Shown here: positions 21,001-43,021 of the stretch, in pieces
Numbering within the stretch: the stretch's first letter is position 1
Layout: the number at the start of each line of letters is the position of its first letter
From: Mesaphorura yosii
Taxonomy: Eukaryota; Arthropoda; Collembola; Poduromorpha; Tullbergiidae
Reading direction: 5' to 3'
NCBI GenBank assembly: GCA_009869945.1
Contig: WIXG01000149.1
Span: 62,001 to 126,000 of the forward strand
DNA: 64,000 nt
The notes under the pieces: generated by a model
The model's input: only the letters and a program-made list of their open reading frames with translations
What the model was told of the DNA's origin: nothing
The model's database searches: none
Position numbers and translations under genes: made by a program

Positions 21001-22750
21001 TAAATTTGTGTCTTGTCCTACATTTCAGGACACTCGAGGAAGGCTCTTCTGTCGTTGTGCATTGTTCCGACGGCTGGGACCGAACTGCTCAAGTCTGTGG
21101 CTTGGCACAGATTCTCGTCGACCCGTACTATCGCACACTTCACGGCTTCCAGGCACTGATTGCAAAGGAGTGGCTTTCCTTCGGGCACAAATTCACAGAC
21201 AGATGCGGACATATCCAAGTTGACCCGAAAGAAGTGTCGCCCGTCTTCACGCAATGGCTCGAGTGCATTTGGCAGATTACGCAGCAGTTTCCATTCGTGT
21301 TTCAATTCAACGAACGCCTTCTCCTCTGCATTCACGACCATGTGCATTCTTGCCAGTTTGGGACCTTCATCGGCAACTGCCAAAAAGACAGACTTGATCT
21401 CAGGTTAGTGCCTACAATTGTCCAATAAACCGAAAGGGATTGCTGAAACTTTAATTTTGGGTTGCATAGTCACAACTCGCGATGATCGACTCATAAAGTA
21501 GGTGATAATGGATCTCCTAAGGCGTCTTAAACAGAACACCGCCATGAACTTTATTCTAAAGACGTACCTTGTTTCGTATTAAGCCTTTCTTTTTTTCCAT
21601 GAGTTTAACCTTGGCTCATAGCTTTATGGCAATCACTTCCTTGGGAAATATCATCCTTCGTAACCAAGCTCATTACCTTTGTACTTTGACAGGGTGAAGG
21701 AGCGAACGTACTCTCTCTGGGGCTACATCGCTAACCACATGAACGAGTACTTGAATCCGCTTTATCGACCGGAGACAAATGTGGGATTCATACAGCCGAA
21801 TGTTGCTCCTCAAACATTTCGGTAAGATCTTTGACCTGGCCAGACATATGCGAATGGAGGCTGAGAAATTGGGGAAAGGAAGTAAATGTTCATGTGTACA
21901 CCAATTTTATTTGCCTGACAGATTTTGGCGAGAGATGTATTGTCGTTGGGAAAGCGATGTTCATCCGAGAGAGAACCTGACCGATTTGACGATCGCATCC
22001 CGGGACCACATCAACTCTCTCGATGACCACATTCGGCTTCTACAAAAGAGGATTAAAATACTAGAAAGCAAACTGAACATCGCCACGTCTTCAACAACGA
22101 TCAATGGGATTTCAAGTACTCTAGCCGCGGAAAATTTGACCGACAATAGATTCGCCAACAATAAGACTTTTTACGATGAAGTAAGCTAACGGCCGCCACA
22201 TGTACACAATTGTCGATCAGTAGGTAATGTATCTTAATGAAAAGCATCGTGACTTTCAGATGAATACGGTGCTACAGCACAAGATTGAATTTGACCCGCT
22301 AATGGTAACGAAGTTTGGAAGTGAGAAGGCGGCGGCGGCGCCAGCAGTGGCCGACTTCAACAACGGAATCTCTTTGAATAATCACCAGACTCTAGCCTTA
22401 AGCGACGAAACAATAATCATGAACGCACTAAACGATGAACTCGAGTCGGTGGCTCTGGAGTGGAAATCTGCTCGTGGAGTCAAAGAATGTCCCTGCACCG
22501 CCCCGCTCGATTTTCCAACACCCAAGGTACGAGCTGCCGAGCCTGAATTCTCATCAACAGCTAACGATTGGTTATTTTAAATTCTGTTTTATTGCAGAGT
22601 CATTGTTGGCGATGCGGTGAGATTTATTGCTCAAGCTGTTTAGACAAGTGGGCTTCTCTGCCTGGCCACATTAGCCAAAAGCAATCACCCGTCTGCAGGC
22701 AGTGCTACAAGATTTTACTGAAAAGCTCCTCCATTGATTCGCCTGAATAA
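18078..22750 (+). CDS. MTMR6: Myotubularin-related phosphoinositide 3-phosphatase, MTMR6/7/8 type, with C-terminal zinc finger
   Basis: Removes the D3 phosphate of PI3P and PI(3,5)P2 on endosomal membranes. Exons: 18078-18140 (tentative), 19575-19691, 19772-19934, 20021-20178, 20282-20407, 20503-20770, 20838-20946, 21029-21403, 21693-21821, 21922-22180, 22260-22526, 22598-22750; 728 aa. PH-GRAM domain in exons 2-3 (LLERFSSRR, LYLTATHLIY); phosphatase core has RPRINAMANRAAGKGYE, IHVMRSSLQ, the intact CX5R site HCSDGWDRT (Cys about residue 347) and FGHKF. A coiled coil follows (about residues 530-560), then a FYVE-like finger (SHCWRCGEIYCSSC, VCRQCYK). The finger's first cysteine pair is C-x-C instead of C-x2-C, and the FYVE WxxD motif is not visible. 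To my recollection human MTMR6-8 lack a clear FYVE, whereas some invertebrate orthologues have one. The first exon is the weakest part of the model; introns 18141-19574 show nothing else. Confidence 0.93.
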
Positions 22751-22900
22751 CTGAATTTGATTCCGACTTCAGCCTCAATTCCTTGTCCAATCATTGTAAT
22801 ATTACAGAATGAGAAAGATCTGTGTTGTGGAAATAATGACCAATTTTGAAATCTCTGGATTCATGCCTGGCAAATACTTGAAATTATTTACCCCGAAATG

Positions 22901-22906
22901 AATAAA
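22901..22906 (+). terminator. MTMR6: Poly(A) signal of the myotubularin gene
   Basis: AATAAA, 151 nt after the stop codon on the coding strand. It faces the opposite-strand signal at 22943-22948. Confidence 0.6.
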
Positions 22907-22942
22907 AATTCTGAATCACTTCAACTGGGTTGCAGTATGATT

Positions 22943-22948
22943 TTTATT
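22943..22948 (-). terminator. UBE2K: Poly(A) signal of the UBE2K-type gene
   Basis: TTTATT on the plus strand is AATAAA on the minus strand, about 360 nt downstream of the E2 stop codon. Expected cleavage lies close to, or inside, the end of the convergent myotubularin transcript. Confidence 0.5.
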
Positions 22949-23307
22949 TCTTTCGAAATCACGTATCAACTTTTGGAATTACTGTTACACACATACTGCT
23001 TTGCCCGATTATCAGATTAATTATTTGTACCTCACAAGTACTTATCTTATCGCAATCTAGTTTATACGCAGTAATATCTTCAATTGCAAATGACCATATA
23101 AATCACTAATTGAAATCAGTTAATTCACATAAATTCAGCTAGTGTGCTTATAGATTTCTAGCTTCTTAAGGTAAAATGATTGCGATTTAAATTTTGTTTC
23201 AGCAGTTGAAGAAGGGAAGATTTGAGCATATTTACGACTAAACACTAAAATTTTGACCGAATGCGATTTAAGGAGAGCTTTGAGGTGTGGGGCCGATGGT
23301 GCTGCGG

Positions 23308-24554
<1,247 letters not shown>

Positions 24555-26548
24555 TTACTACTCTCTAAAACTAAACTGTACGTGCGGGGCGGGGTAGAGC
24601 CTGCCGATGTCCAGATAACTGAGGTACTCCAAGCAGATGCCTTTTATCCCGGTTAAATTCAGATGTTAGATGCAGAAAAGTCTAAAATATAGAGAAGAAA
24701 TTCAATTCTAAGACAGAACAATAGACTACTGAAGATGTAGATTGAGTTTTATCTTTTTTTACATTGAGAATCGGGCTTAAATCCAACCCAACGCTCAAGA
24801 ATAACGGGTGATCAAAAGTAGGGCTTCTATCAAAGCAGCCCAGTAGTGTCCTGTCAACAGACAATTTGGATCAGTTTCGAATTGAAAGCAAAAAGCGAAC
24901 CTGATTAAAGATCACGCCTAACTTGATTGAAGATTCCTTAAAGAGGACCTTTCGTACCTTTCTCAGATTTCCAGCAGCACTTTCTTAGACTTGCTAGTGA
25001 TTGATTTTCTTCTTCTTAGTTGAATACTTTTATGCCCCAATGCCACTTGAATAAAATTACGCAGGTTGACAATCTTAACTAAAACTAACTAGCTAAAACA
25101 CAGAATTTGGGGCGTTTCAAGAGTAAGAGCGAGCTGTCCTAAGATTTCTATCAAATTAGTCGGACACGCTGGCTACAATTACTTTGAGAACTAAAATAAG
25201 TTTAGATTTGCTTGCACACGAAATTTACGTTCTGGAGTTTGTCGTTTCTTTCTTCGTGCTTCTGTTTGCACTCTGCAACTTGCATGAATTGCAGTTGCCA
25301 ATAACAAATCTGAATATCGTCATGTGGATGTGGAGAGATTCTTGCTGCTGCTGCTGTCTCTACTGAACTTGTTCCTCCTATGCAGAGCGAACATGGAGCC
25401 CCTCTACAAGGCGTAATAAGCATCACGAACAAGTCTACAAGTCTCGTATGTCATGCCATGCAGATGAGCGATTCTAACTATAGATGGTCGCACCGACGTG
25501 ATTTGTCTGCTTTAATTGCGGTTTGTGTAGTAATTAGTGAATTAACCTTATAATCGGGAAGAGCATCGAACGAGGAAGCAGACAACATTGCGAGGGGAAA
25601 TGCTGAACTTGATAATTCGAACGTCAAAGGATCTACCTGTCATTAACCTAACTTGAGGGTTTAATTCAGGGTTGCTTTGCATATCTTATGACTCCAGTAT
25701 AACGGATGTATGGAGGCGACTGTCCTTCAGGTTACAGTCACAGGTACGGTCGTATTTGACTAATTTGAAGGCAGACACGAGAGTTTATGATGAGTCTGAA
25801 GATTGACTTGACTTGAATATGTACATGGGAACTTGTGAATGAATGCTACGATAATTTTAACCTGGCGCCCGAGTGTCTCCCCGCTTGCCATTGCCATATC
25901 TGAATATCAGTCAGAAAAATGCAACCAAAACGGTAGTACAGTCGTACTAACAATTTCCGAGTTGGTAACAAGTTCCCTAGACGGCTAGGGCCGCCTAAAT
26001 TGCAGGTTAATGCCAGAGTTCTTGAACTCTATTCTCTCTCAATTTCTAATTTCTAATTGTGAATTTCTTCCGGAAGCGGTTGTTTATCCTATTCGAATTC
26101 AAGCCCGCCTTAGCATTGGAATTGAACATCAAATTGTAGACTTTAAACAAAGTCCAGACCACTTCATTAATGGAAATCTGAAAGCGGAAGTACGCGTGCC
26201 CTCATTGACGGCCTGAGCCTGGTCACGTTTCCATTCCTTTGCAACGTAGTTACGTCGAGCAAAAGTCCATGCCAAGTTCGAAAAGTACAGTGGTACGAAA
26301 GCAGATTACATTACAGCCATGTGGACAGGGACAGAGTGGAGCGGGACAGGAGAAACAGTAGCGTACGTACGGTTTTATCCAGCACGGGCCGTGTCTGAGT
26401 ATGTTTCCGTAAGCACGAAGGAACGGTTTTCTGTATGTTTTATAAGACTTTGGTGATCGTGCGTGTTTGTGTTCACTCGTCTCCAGATTCGCTCATTGGG
26501 TTCTGCCGCTCTCTCTCCCACTGCCTCTACATATTGGCAAAGTTTTCA
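24555..26548. other. Divergent intergenic region between UBE2K and PRPS
   Basis: Head-to-head spacer of about 2 kb that must hold the promoters of both genes. Apart from the TATA/Inr pair at its right edge I see no gene. Short open frames at 24682-24864 and 26010-26216 have no recognisable product. Confidence 0.5.
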
Positions 26549-26587
26549 TATAAAACTGAATCGTGCCTGAGCTCTCTCGGTTAGTTA
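26549..26587 (+). promoter_or_regulatory. PRPS: TATA + initiator core promoter of PRPP synthetase
   Basis: TATAAAA at 26549-26555 is followed 34 nt later by an initiator-like TTAGTT with its A at 26583. The spacing matches the 15.83-kb promoter. Transcription from here would begin 4 nt before the ATG at 26587, too close for normal scanning, which favours the later in-frame ATG at 26674 as the start of translation. Confidence 0.45.
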
Positions 26588-26673
26588 TGCCAGGTTTGTC
26601 TGATCGCATTCGTGCCAGGAGTCTCTTGTGCTCAAAGTTAGAGTCTCCAGCTGTATTCGTCAAAGGAGGTAGA

Positions 26674-35279
<8,606 letters not shown>

Positions 35280-35696
35280 TCACATCAACGGCAGAGAAGA
35301 GCAGACAGCAGAACAGCAGCTTGGAAATCACTTTGGGAAATAACGTCCTCCTTACTTTTATTTCATTTAATTACATTCTTCCTTTAGTTTAAAACAAATC
35401 AGGGAATAATGTAAATCATTTTCTTAGTCTTCCTTTACCTTACAGTGTCACTTTGGAATTCAGGTTTAATTCGCTCTTAATTTGCATGTGCATGTTCATC
35501 ATTCCTCAGAAGGAAACCTTCGTCAAGTAGCAATCAGGGAGCAGTGACGATGATCTGTACTGAATCTTTGAATATTTTAGATACTTATAACATGTCTTAA
35601 AAGAAGAATTTCTCGGTTCAAATGAAGTCATTTTGATTATAAGCCATATAAACACTTGTACTTGTAGCATGAACTGTAAAACTATATTTATATTCG

Positions 35697-35702
35697 ATTA
35701 AA
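35697..35702 (+). terminator. PRPS: Poly(A) signal of PRPS
   Basis: ATTAAA, the common variant hexamer, 418 nt after the stop codon and 27 nt before an opposite-strand AATAAA. Confidence 0.45.
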
Positions 35703-35728
35703 ACATTGGAAATTGAGCCCGATAGACT

Positions 35729-35734
35729 TTTATT
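35729..35734 (-). terminator. Poly(A) signal of the AtuA-family gene
   Basis: TTTATT on the plus strand, i.e. AATAAA for the minus-strand gene, about 215 nt beyond its stop codon. Another candidate lies near 35860, so exact usage is uncertain. Confidence 0.45.
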
Positions 35735-35947
35735 CATTTTAGCGCTATGTAACAATTTGAACACTGAACGTTCGGGTCTCATGATGAGATAAAATTCCTT
35801 ACAACGCAGGTCGATAGAATGCGGAGTTTATATAATCGTCATTTTGATAAGGCATTGTTTTATTGAACTGAAATGATATACTTTGTAAAACAAGTGCGAA
35901 TAAATACGAGACGATAATCAAGAAAATTTGTGCACTCAGTCACATCT

Positions 35948-38900
35948 TCATTTCAGTTTCGGAACGTTTTCGATGGTGATGTCGGCCAGCATCTGTCCGT
36001 AACCTTTTCCTTGAGGGTCGGCAGTCAGAGACGCAATGCCGCCACCGCCCAGCGAATTCTCCAATACGAAGTTGATGCCGTGCACTCCAGGCAACGTGTA
36101 CCTGCAAAAAAATAGGATCAACGATCAACACCCGTTTAAAACATTTGGCTTATCGACTTTGACTTGGTACCGTTATTGAGAAAGAGGGCAGAATACAGAA
36201 CTCAAAGGGCAACGGTTGCTGCCAATTACATCATGTTTATCTGGGAAACCACCTTTTAACCTTGACGAATGTCTCAAAGTTAGAGTGTTAAGGATTTGTG
36301 ATCTTGTAATTTTCCGACTCCTCTAAATCTCTGATCGGTTCACCGCATCGCATCTCGAGCGAGTGTTGGCTTGTGCAAACAAAGCGTGATGTAATTTTGT
36401 AATTGCATTTCGTTAACTGGACCAGACCAGACCCAGTTAAGTAAGTCAGTCATATGAATGACTAATCCCTTTCTGCCTGCTACTGCCACGTCTGCATTGC
36501 ACAACTCAACAGATGATGATGATAATGATGAAGAGGACACGCCTACCTTCTGACAGTGGGAGAAGTCGTAGTAAACTTGTGAGCAAAGTATTTCGCAATC
36601 CGCTCTGTCGTCAATGAGGCGAGGAGATACGGATAGAAAGACGGATCTCGTGCTACGACTCCAATGTTGCAATTGTCGCCTTTATCGCCACTCCGGGTCC
36701 AGGCCAGCTCGCTGAGTCGGTACGTGTTTGAACCTGATGCAATCTTCTCAGCCACCCTCTGTCCATCCTCACTTTTCCACGAATCAGAGAGCCGGCTCAA
36801 ATCTTCAAGTGACGATGACGACGCAATAGTCGCCGGTTTGTAGATTTCCTCGTACCCATCAGACATACGAATCGTGATAGGAAGCTGCTCCTTCGGGCAG
36901 AGGTACGAGAAGAAGCGGAGCAGAGGAGCCGGCTTCGGACGACCGCCGATCACGGCGGTCAGCCCGGGCGCCATTCCCGTCCCAGCAGATGCAATCTCTT
37001 TTGTAAATATCTGGGCCAATGACGAAGACGTAATTAAGAATGAGATCATTGAAAAAGTGAAATGAACGTTGGTTTCAACTCGAACTGACCTCCAGCGCTC
37101 TCTTCTCTGAATGCTGGACTCCGAACCACATCACGGCATCTCGTGTTTCGAGATTGGCTTTCCTGCACCCAAGCGGCAGTGAAATTAATTAATAGCGTGG
37201 ATTTCGTGTAAACGTAAATTAGCCACACGCATCTCACCTTGCATTCAGACCGTACGCTTCTTCCGTGCCCAAAATTTGGACGAACGTTCTCGTGAAATCG
37301 GGCAGATTAAGGAACTTATAAATCCCTCGACATCGATTGAGAATCGCTTCAACGGTTTTGTGCCCCTTTTCTCTGGCTTTTGGACCAATTATTGGACAGA
37401 CGCCGATGCATCTCCAACCGTCCTGGAATGTGCCACCTGACAGCAGAAGCAGAAAACCCCTTTGCATCTTACTGCTTGAAGCGAGAAAAAACAATCAGGA
37501 AAATGGCAGTACCGACTTTGTAGAATTGAGTCGGCGGCAAGCCCTTGGCGCCTTCGACAGCGACCCCGTCAACAGTCTCTGTCATTTGCACCTCTGAGAA
37601 GTTGCATACTACATCGGGAAGCAAGTACGCTCGTGGGTCATCAATTTCGTACAACAATTGCTCGGAAACAGTTCCTCGATTGACAAGACCTCCCGTTCCT
37701 TCGGGCTTTGTGATTGTAAATTTCCCACTTCGTTCGCAAATGGCAATGGGAAATCCTGCGGATGCAATCAGTCCCATATTCCCTTATCAATGTCTGCTCT
37801 GCACGAATTTCGTGTACCCTCATGTCATCTGACAAGCTGACTCACCGTTGTTTTCCCATCCCGGTACTTTCTCCCAGTCTGTGCAAATTCCGCCTGTGCT
37901 TTGAGCTCCGCACTCAATCAAGTGGCCAACGAGGCTTCCGGTTGCCATTTTGTCGAAATCTTCCCAGGACCACTTGAACTAAAGCAAATAAAAAAGTGAT
38001 TTGTCATAAAATCATTGTCAAAGCGAATCATTATCACGTTACGAATCATATTCTGCTGTTCAATTTAATATTCAATGTTTACATGGTGGACAAGAGGGCC
38101 AAGAGCCAACGCCGAGTCAGTGCACCGTCCCGTGATGACAATTTCCGCGCCCAGATCAAGCGCCCTGCTTATGGGGCCAGCCCTGTCATGTATGTTAAGG
38201 CAGTCAAAGGCGTGAGGACGATCCTCATGATTATTATTATTTCAATATCGTCCCGACTAAGCTCGAGTCGAGACTTACCCGAGATATGCATTCGCACTTG
38301 TAACGGAGGCAGGGTTTGGACACTGCTCCGTCGTGAGCTTGTCCCTGGAGCCTAGGACGTCGTCTCCGGTGACCAGAGCAATCTTAAAACTGGTGTTTGT
38401 CTTCTCCGCAAGCTCACGGATGGTTTTCATGCACGAGGCAGGATTCACACCGCCCGCATTGGTGATTACTTTCAGCCCTATCAGACAATCCACATGATTC
38501 AGTTGTTCAGTTCATACTGGGCATAATTTCCAACGTAAAATTTAAAACGAATTCAACCTTGTTGTTTGACAATGGGTAACAGGTGGCTGATGCTCTGTGC
38601 GAAATCGGGACACCAACCAAGGTCAGGATTCTTCTGCCGAGCCGCGACGAGCAATGACATTGTGATTTCCGACAAGTAATCCAGCATCAAGTAGTCCAGC
38701 TGCCCGCCACGGACCAACTGAGCCACTGCAATAAAACGAAATCAGACGTGAGAAGCATTAAAGACAGAAACTCTTCCCATTGCTGATTGTCGCCATTGAA
38801 TTGAATGGTACCGCGTTTGGAGTAATTCTTCGGAGTAATTTACATTGTTACATTTCAAGTGGATGTAAACTTATTTGAAATAATGAATCAAAGCAGTAAG

Positions 38901-41433
38901 ATTTGGAATTCATGGAATTTCCTGGCGTGGGCAGGAGAAGAATTTTCGCCTTTTCAAGAGTTCAGACAGACAAGTGAGACGATGTTCTCTTTTGTCCTTT
39001 ATCAAGTGCACTGGGGTTGGGTTAGTGTTTCCTGCATTTCTGATTTCTTTTTGCACTGCCCACTGGAGTGGCTGAACATTTATCAAGTTTCACGAGGGCT
39101 GTTGCAAAAATAACTTGGAACATTTGATTGTTCGTATCTGCCCTAACGGTAAACTTCCTGCCGCGATATTTCTTGTGCTAGCTGTGCACGGTCTAATGTA
39201 ATTCTACTGAAAATATCAGTTCATTTGAACCGCTGCAGCACTTGTTGTAGGGCTCTCATTCTGTGAACATGAATGTTAAAATATAGTACCGATCTGTCAT
39301 CAAATTTTTGAACGACTCTGGAAAATACCCGGCTCAAATTTATCGTGAGAAGAAATCTACCTACGGCAAGGACTGCCCATCAGTGGAGACCGTATGAAAA
39401 TGGTGCCAGAGATTTCGTGAGGTGAACCAAGCGTAGCTGACCAGCCAAGAGCGGGACGACCAAGAACAGCTATAGCAGACAACAACGTTGCGAAGGTTCA
39501 GCGTGTCCTAGAAGTAGACAGACGACTAACCCTACGTGATATTGCGCGTAAAACGAAGTTGACACTCCGTGCTGTGTGGGCAATTATCACCGTTCGCCTG
39601 GGATTGGTGTTAATGTGTGCAAGATGGATCCCAAAGTTATTGACGAGCGACCAAAAAGGAAAAAGGAAAAACGCATGCGTCAAATACCTTCACCTGCACA
39701 GTTTGGGCCCTGAATTTTTCGAGTCATCGTCACGGGCGATGAGATCTACGTCCACCATTTCGAACCTGAAACCAAAAGACAGTCACAGGAATGGCTACCT
39801 TCGAGGTCGCGACCTCCATTGAAGGCCATCCGCACAGCCTCCTCTAAAAAAAGTTGAGGCACTCGTCTTCTGGGACAGCATTGGAGTACTGATGGTGGAA
39901 TTTTTCAGAAAAGGAAGGGCGATGACAGGCGCCATTTATGCCAAACTGTTGCAAAAATTGAAGCAGGCTATCGAGAGAAAACGAGGAGAGAACTGGGATG
40001 ATGGAATTTTCCTGTTGCACAACGCGCCTTCGCACATTTTACGTGTCGCACAAGAAGCAATAGCAGATCTTGAATTTGTTCAACTGGACCACCCACCTTA
40101 CAGTTCTGACCTCGCTCCAAGCGACTATCATTTGTTCCCGCATCTGAAGAAATTGCTCCGGAAAAACAGGTACTCGTCCGATGTCGAGCTCGAAATAGTC
40201 ACAAAATCGTGGCTTAACCGTCAACCCTCGGTATTCTACGCCAAAGGCATCTCAGACCTGAAGCATAGTTGCGAAAAATGCGCCAGACTCCGAGGACCAT
40301 ATGTTTAAAAGTAGAATGTACAAATCTGATATTTGTAAGAATTATTCAGAATAAAACTTTGCAAGTTATGTTTGCAAGAGACCTCGTACACCCTCTTAAT
40401 ACAGTCTGCTCACGTATCAAATTGGACAGGACATTGGGAGAGATATTTTAACAATGCTTCGATTTTTACTTATTAATGTACATCTGTATCACAACTTGGG
40501 CTGCATTTACTTTTCGACCCACCATCCACTCGCGCTGTCATAGCGCATAATAATAGTGGACCGAGTTTCGGAATATTTTCCTCCGGCTGCCCGGCCACAA
40601 CCTTTCAATTTAAGTCATGTCCGAGTTCGAACACATACAAACACGGAAAGTGTACGCTACGCTGTGTTCATTGCAAGTGACCACCATTAAATTACAAAGT
40701 CCAAGTCTCATGACAGTGACACAAAACCCAAAACTCAGGCAGGATGAATTGAAATGCCAACGTGTGTGGTTTCCCTGTATCAGTGCAGGTGAAACTCTAT
40801 CCCGAGTGCATATAATACACATAAGTGCGCAACTGTTTCGCTTCTTTATTTACGCAATACAATGTAGCATACTAAGCACGAACGAAAGAATTCAGAATTC
40901 AGAGATTCAGCATTCAGCTACACTGAAACCGAACATGACAAAGTTCTTCAGCTCAGGCACAGATTCTTAGCCAGCTGTGTTGTTTTCCTCAAATTTCCTT
41001 CTACGTACGTTCCAATTCCCAGCGCAAGATTCTGCCTACACTTTTGACTTTTCGGACTTCTGACTGACTCTGACTTGTGAGAAAGAATTCGGGCCTCCGT
41101 TCGTATTTTATTGATCTGAGTAAATGTAAGTGGTTTCTCACACTTTGAGCCCCAGCTTCTTGAATATTACATTAAATTAAGTGCGTGATGATTAAATAGA
41201 GTAACTGGTTAACCTGCAGTTGGTGTATCGCCCCAAAACCCACTCGCACATCCAATTCGAATTGTAGACTTCGACTCGCCATTGTTGGCGCTGACACTGG
41301 AAGATGAAGCAGCTGCCGCTGCTGGTGCACTGGAAGAAAAGTGTTTCCTTGATAAGTGAACAATAATTGGCCTGACTGGCCTCTGCCCGCATTGCCGTGC
41401 AGTCTTAATTAGGAAATTAGTTGGCAACCTCAT
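35948..41433 (-). CDS. AtuA-family (DUF1446) acyclic terpene utilisation protein, probably mitochondrial
   Basis: Relative of bacterial AtuA, which lies in acyclic terpene (citronellol/geraniol) degradation clusters; its exact biochemistry and its animal role are unclear to me. Exons on the minus strand: 41433-41214, 38725-38558, 38477-38279, 38182-38083, 37978-37846, 37755-37513, 37436-37238, 37162-37090, 37010-36547, 36101-35948; phases agree, 650 aa. Family motifs in order: [70 protein letters not shown]-like [32 protein letters not shown], then the C-terminal AtuA-like domain with [15 protein letters not shown] and LGGGGIASL. The first about 55 residues are rich in Arg, Ser and Ala with almost no acidic residues ([16 protein letters not shown]...), typical of a mitochondrial presequence; bacterial members start at the IRIG segment. 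Intron 1 (2.5 kb) carries a mariner element. The gene is tail to tail with PRPS and head to head with JIP3/4. Confidence 0.9.
39093..40386 (+). mobile_element. mariner (Tc1/mariner, DD34D-type) DNA transposon, decayed
   Basis: A 1294-bp element with terminal inverted repeats of 28 bp at 39093-39120 and 40359-40386 (24 of 28 positions match; both begin CGAGG). It is followed by TA at 40387-40388; the left flank reads CA, so the TA target duplication is partly eroded. Length and organisation are typical for mariner. It sits in intron 1 of the AtuA-family gene, with its transposase on the opposite strand from the host gene. Only a dead transposase copy is present. Confidence 0.93.
39269..40308 (+). 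pseudogene. mariner transposase pseudogene
   Basis: Reading across frames recovers a mariner transposase of about 345 codons: the helix-turn-helix part ([34 protein letters not shown]), the WIPKLL linker, and the catalytic domain ([32 protein letters not shown], then a C-terminal FYAKGI segment). It is broken: an early in-frame TAG follows five codons after the ATG, further stops occur in the N-terminal third, and at least two frame changes separate the pieces. The second catalytic Asp of the usual HDNA motif is absent (LLHNAPSH). It cannot make active transposase. Confidence 0.9.
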
Positions 41434-43021
41434 TATTGGCTACGAACTGTGTTGAGCACTCGAGCGCACGTTGTTTACTTGACTTCTGAGAGATTTGATT
41501 TAAGCACTCATGTGGAATCGAAGTGCTAGCTACAGAGGCCGCAGTGCTTCAGTCGCAGTCAAGTATCGTGTTATGGTGAGTCCAAGTCCAACTATCGTGA
41601 CAAGTTAATTGAGTATTGAGATAGTGTAATTCTATTTTCTGTAAGTTAACGCACCAAAACAAAACCAACCAGCAGCAATGCTCGGCCCAGACCAGGTCAA
41701 CAGTAATGTAAAGCAAATGCTCATTTTCGCACTCTACTTTTCTTGTACAATGTCACAGAATACAGTCTGATATTACGCTCTCGTGATTATGATCATCTTC
41801 ACATTCGCATTTCGTATACACTCTAAAGCACGAGCAGACGAGTAGTGGCATTTTTACGATGTAAAATATCGGGAAGGAATTTTCATTACATTGCATTGAC
41901 ATTTCATTTCTATTTCAAGATGATTCTGCTTCAGCTTATCAAATTATAAACAATTGTGAGCCGTAATCTTTCAGTATTTCGAGTGTCCAACAATGTTACG
42001 TAACGAGGGGCGAGTAGCATGGAATTAAAAATGCGAGCACTTTCGCGCATTACATTTTTTCATGTAAGCTGGAGGTAAACCTGATTTTTTATTATTCCGT
42101 TTACATTGAATTATTTAGTATTGGCTGTTGACTGTTGATGGTGTGAAATTCCATTGGAATGTTGTACGCCCAGCTACGAGTTACATCTCATCGCACACAA
42201 CGTTGAGACGAGCAATTTGTCTACAAATGCCAACAATTTATTCAATGGCACGAGTGACTCACGTCCTCTGTCCCATTGTGTCGTGTCCCGTCGTGCTCAT
42301 CCTTCTCCGCATTTGTAATCATCTGTGACGAATTGCGAATTACGAATACACCAATCGCAGAATCGCTTGGCCCGAATCTCGGTTAAAATCCATATCAGTA
42401 TTTGCTCTCTTCGCAGGTGCATGCGTATTTTGGTGATAGTGAGAGTGAGAGTGCTATGCTAATGTTGATTCTAGGTAAAGTATAGAGTAATGATAAACTA
42501 GGCCATAGGCCATTGGCCATTTTCCGTTACCATTACACACTTTTTTGGTTCTGCTCTGCTCCTCTCGGTTCATTATTCGCTGGATTAAAACAAACAGGGC
42601 AAAGGTTAATCTGTCTGTACACGCATTCAAATCCTGAATTTGCTTTACGCAATTCCATTCGCATTCGAAACCTTCTGTTCCCTGACGGGCTGTAACCCTA
42701 AAGATTGTCTAGATTGTGAGATTAATCTAAAGCTAATACTCTAGTTTGTCGCCATGCTTATCACCTGACAGTCAGCCATCGTAACGTGATACAAGTCAAA
42801 CTCACAATCTGTCTAGTTAGCTGTCTATAATTGTAATTTGTAATAATAATTTATTGCCCTTCCTTCAGATATTTTACTCCTGAGCCGAACTCGTGGTGAC
42901 TTGACGGTTGAAAGTCAAACGATTAGTCACTTGGATGGTGCAATCTTCGCTTCTGATCTGTAATCAGACACTTTGAGGAATCCTCAACTATCGGTTCCTC
43001 CGCCTAGTCGTTCGAGGAGCA
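41434..43021. other. Divergent intergenic region between the AtuA-family gene and JIP3/4
   Basis: Head-to-head spacer of 1.6 kb that should contain both promoters and 5' leaders. No coding sequence with a recognisable product and no clear TATA/initiator pair are visible. Confidence 0.5.

Noticed and set aside
36340-36672. 110-codon minus-strand frame reading through the last AtuA intron
   Set aside because: Only its start overlaps the true exon region; the AtuA motifs require the exon boundary at 36547 and the final exon at 36101.
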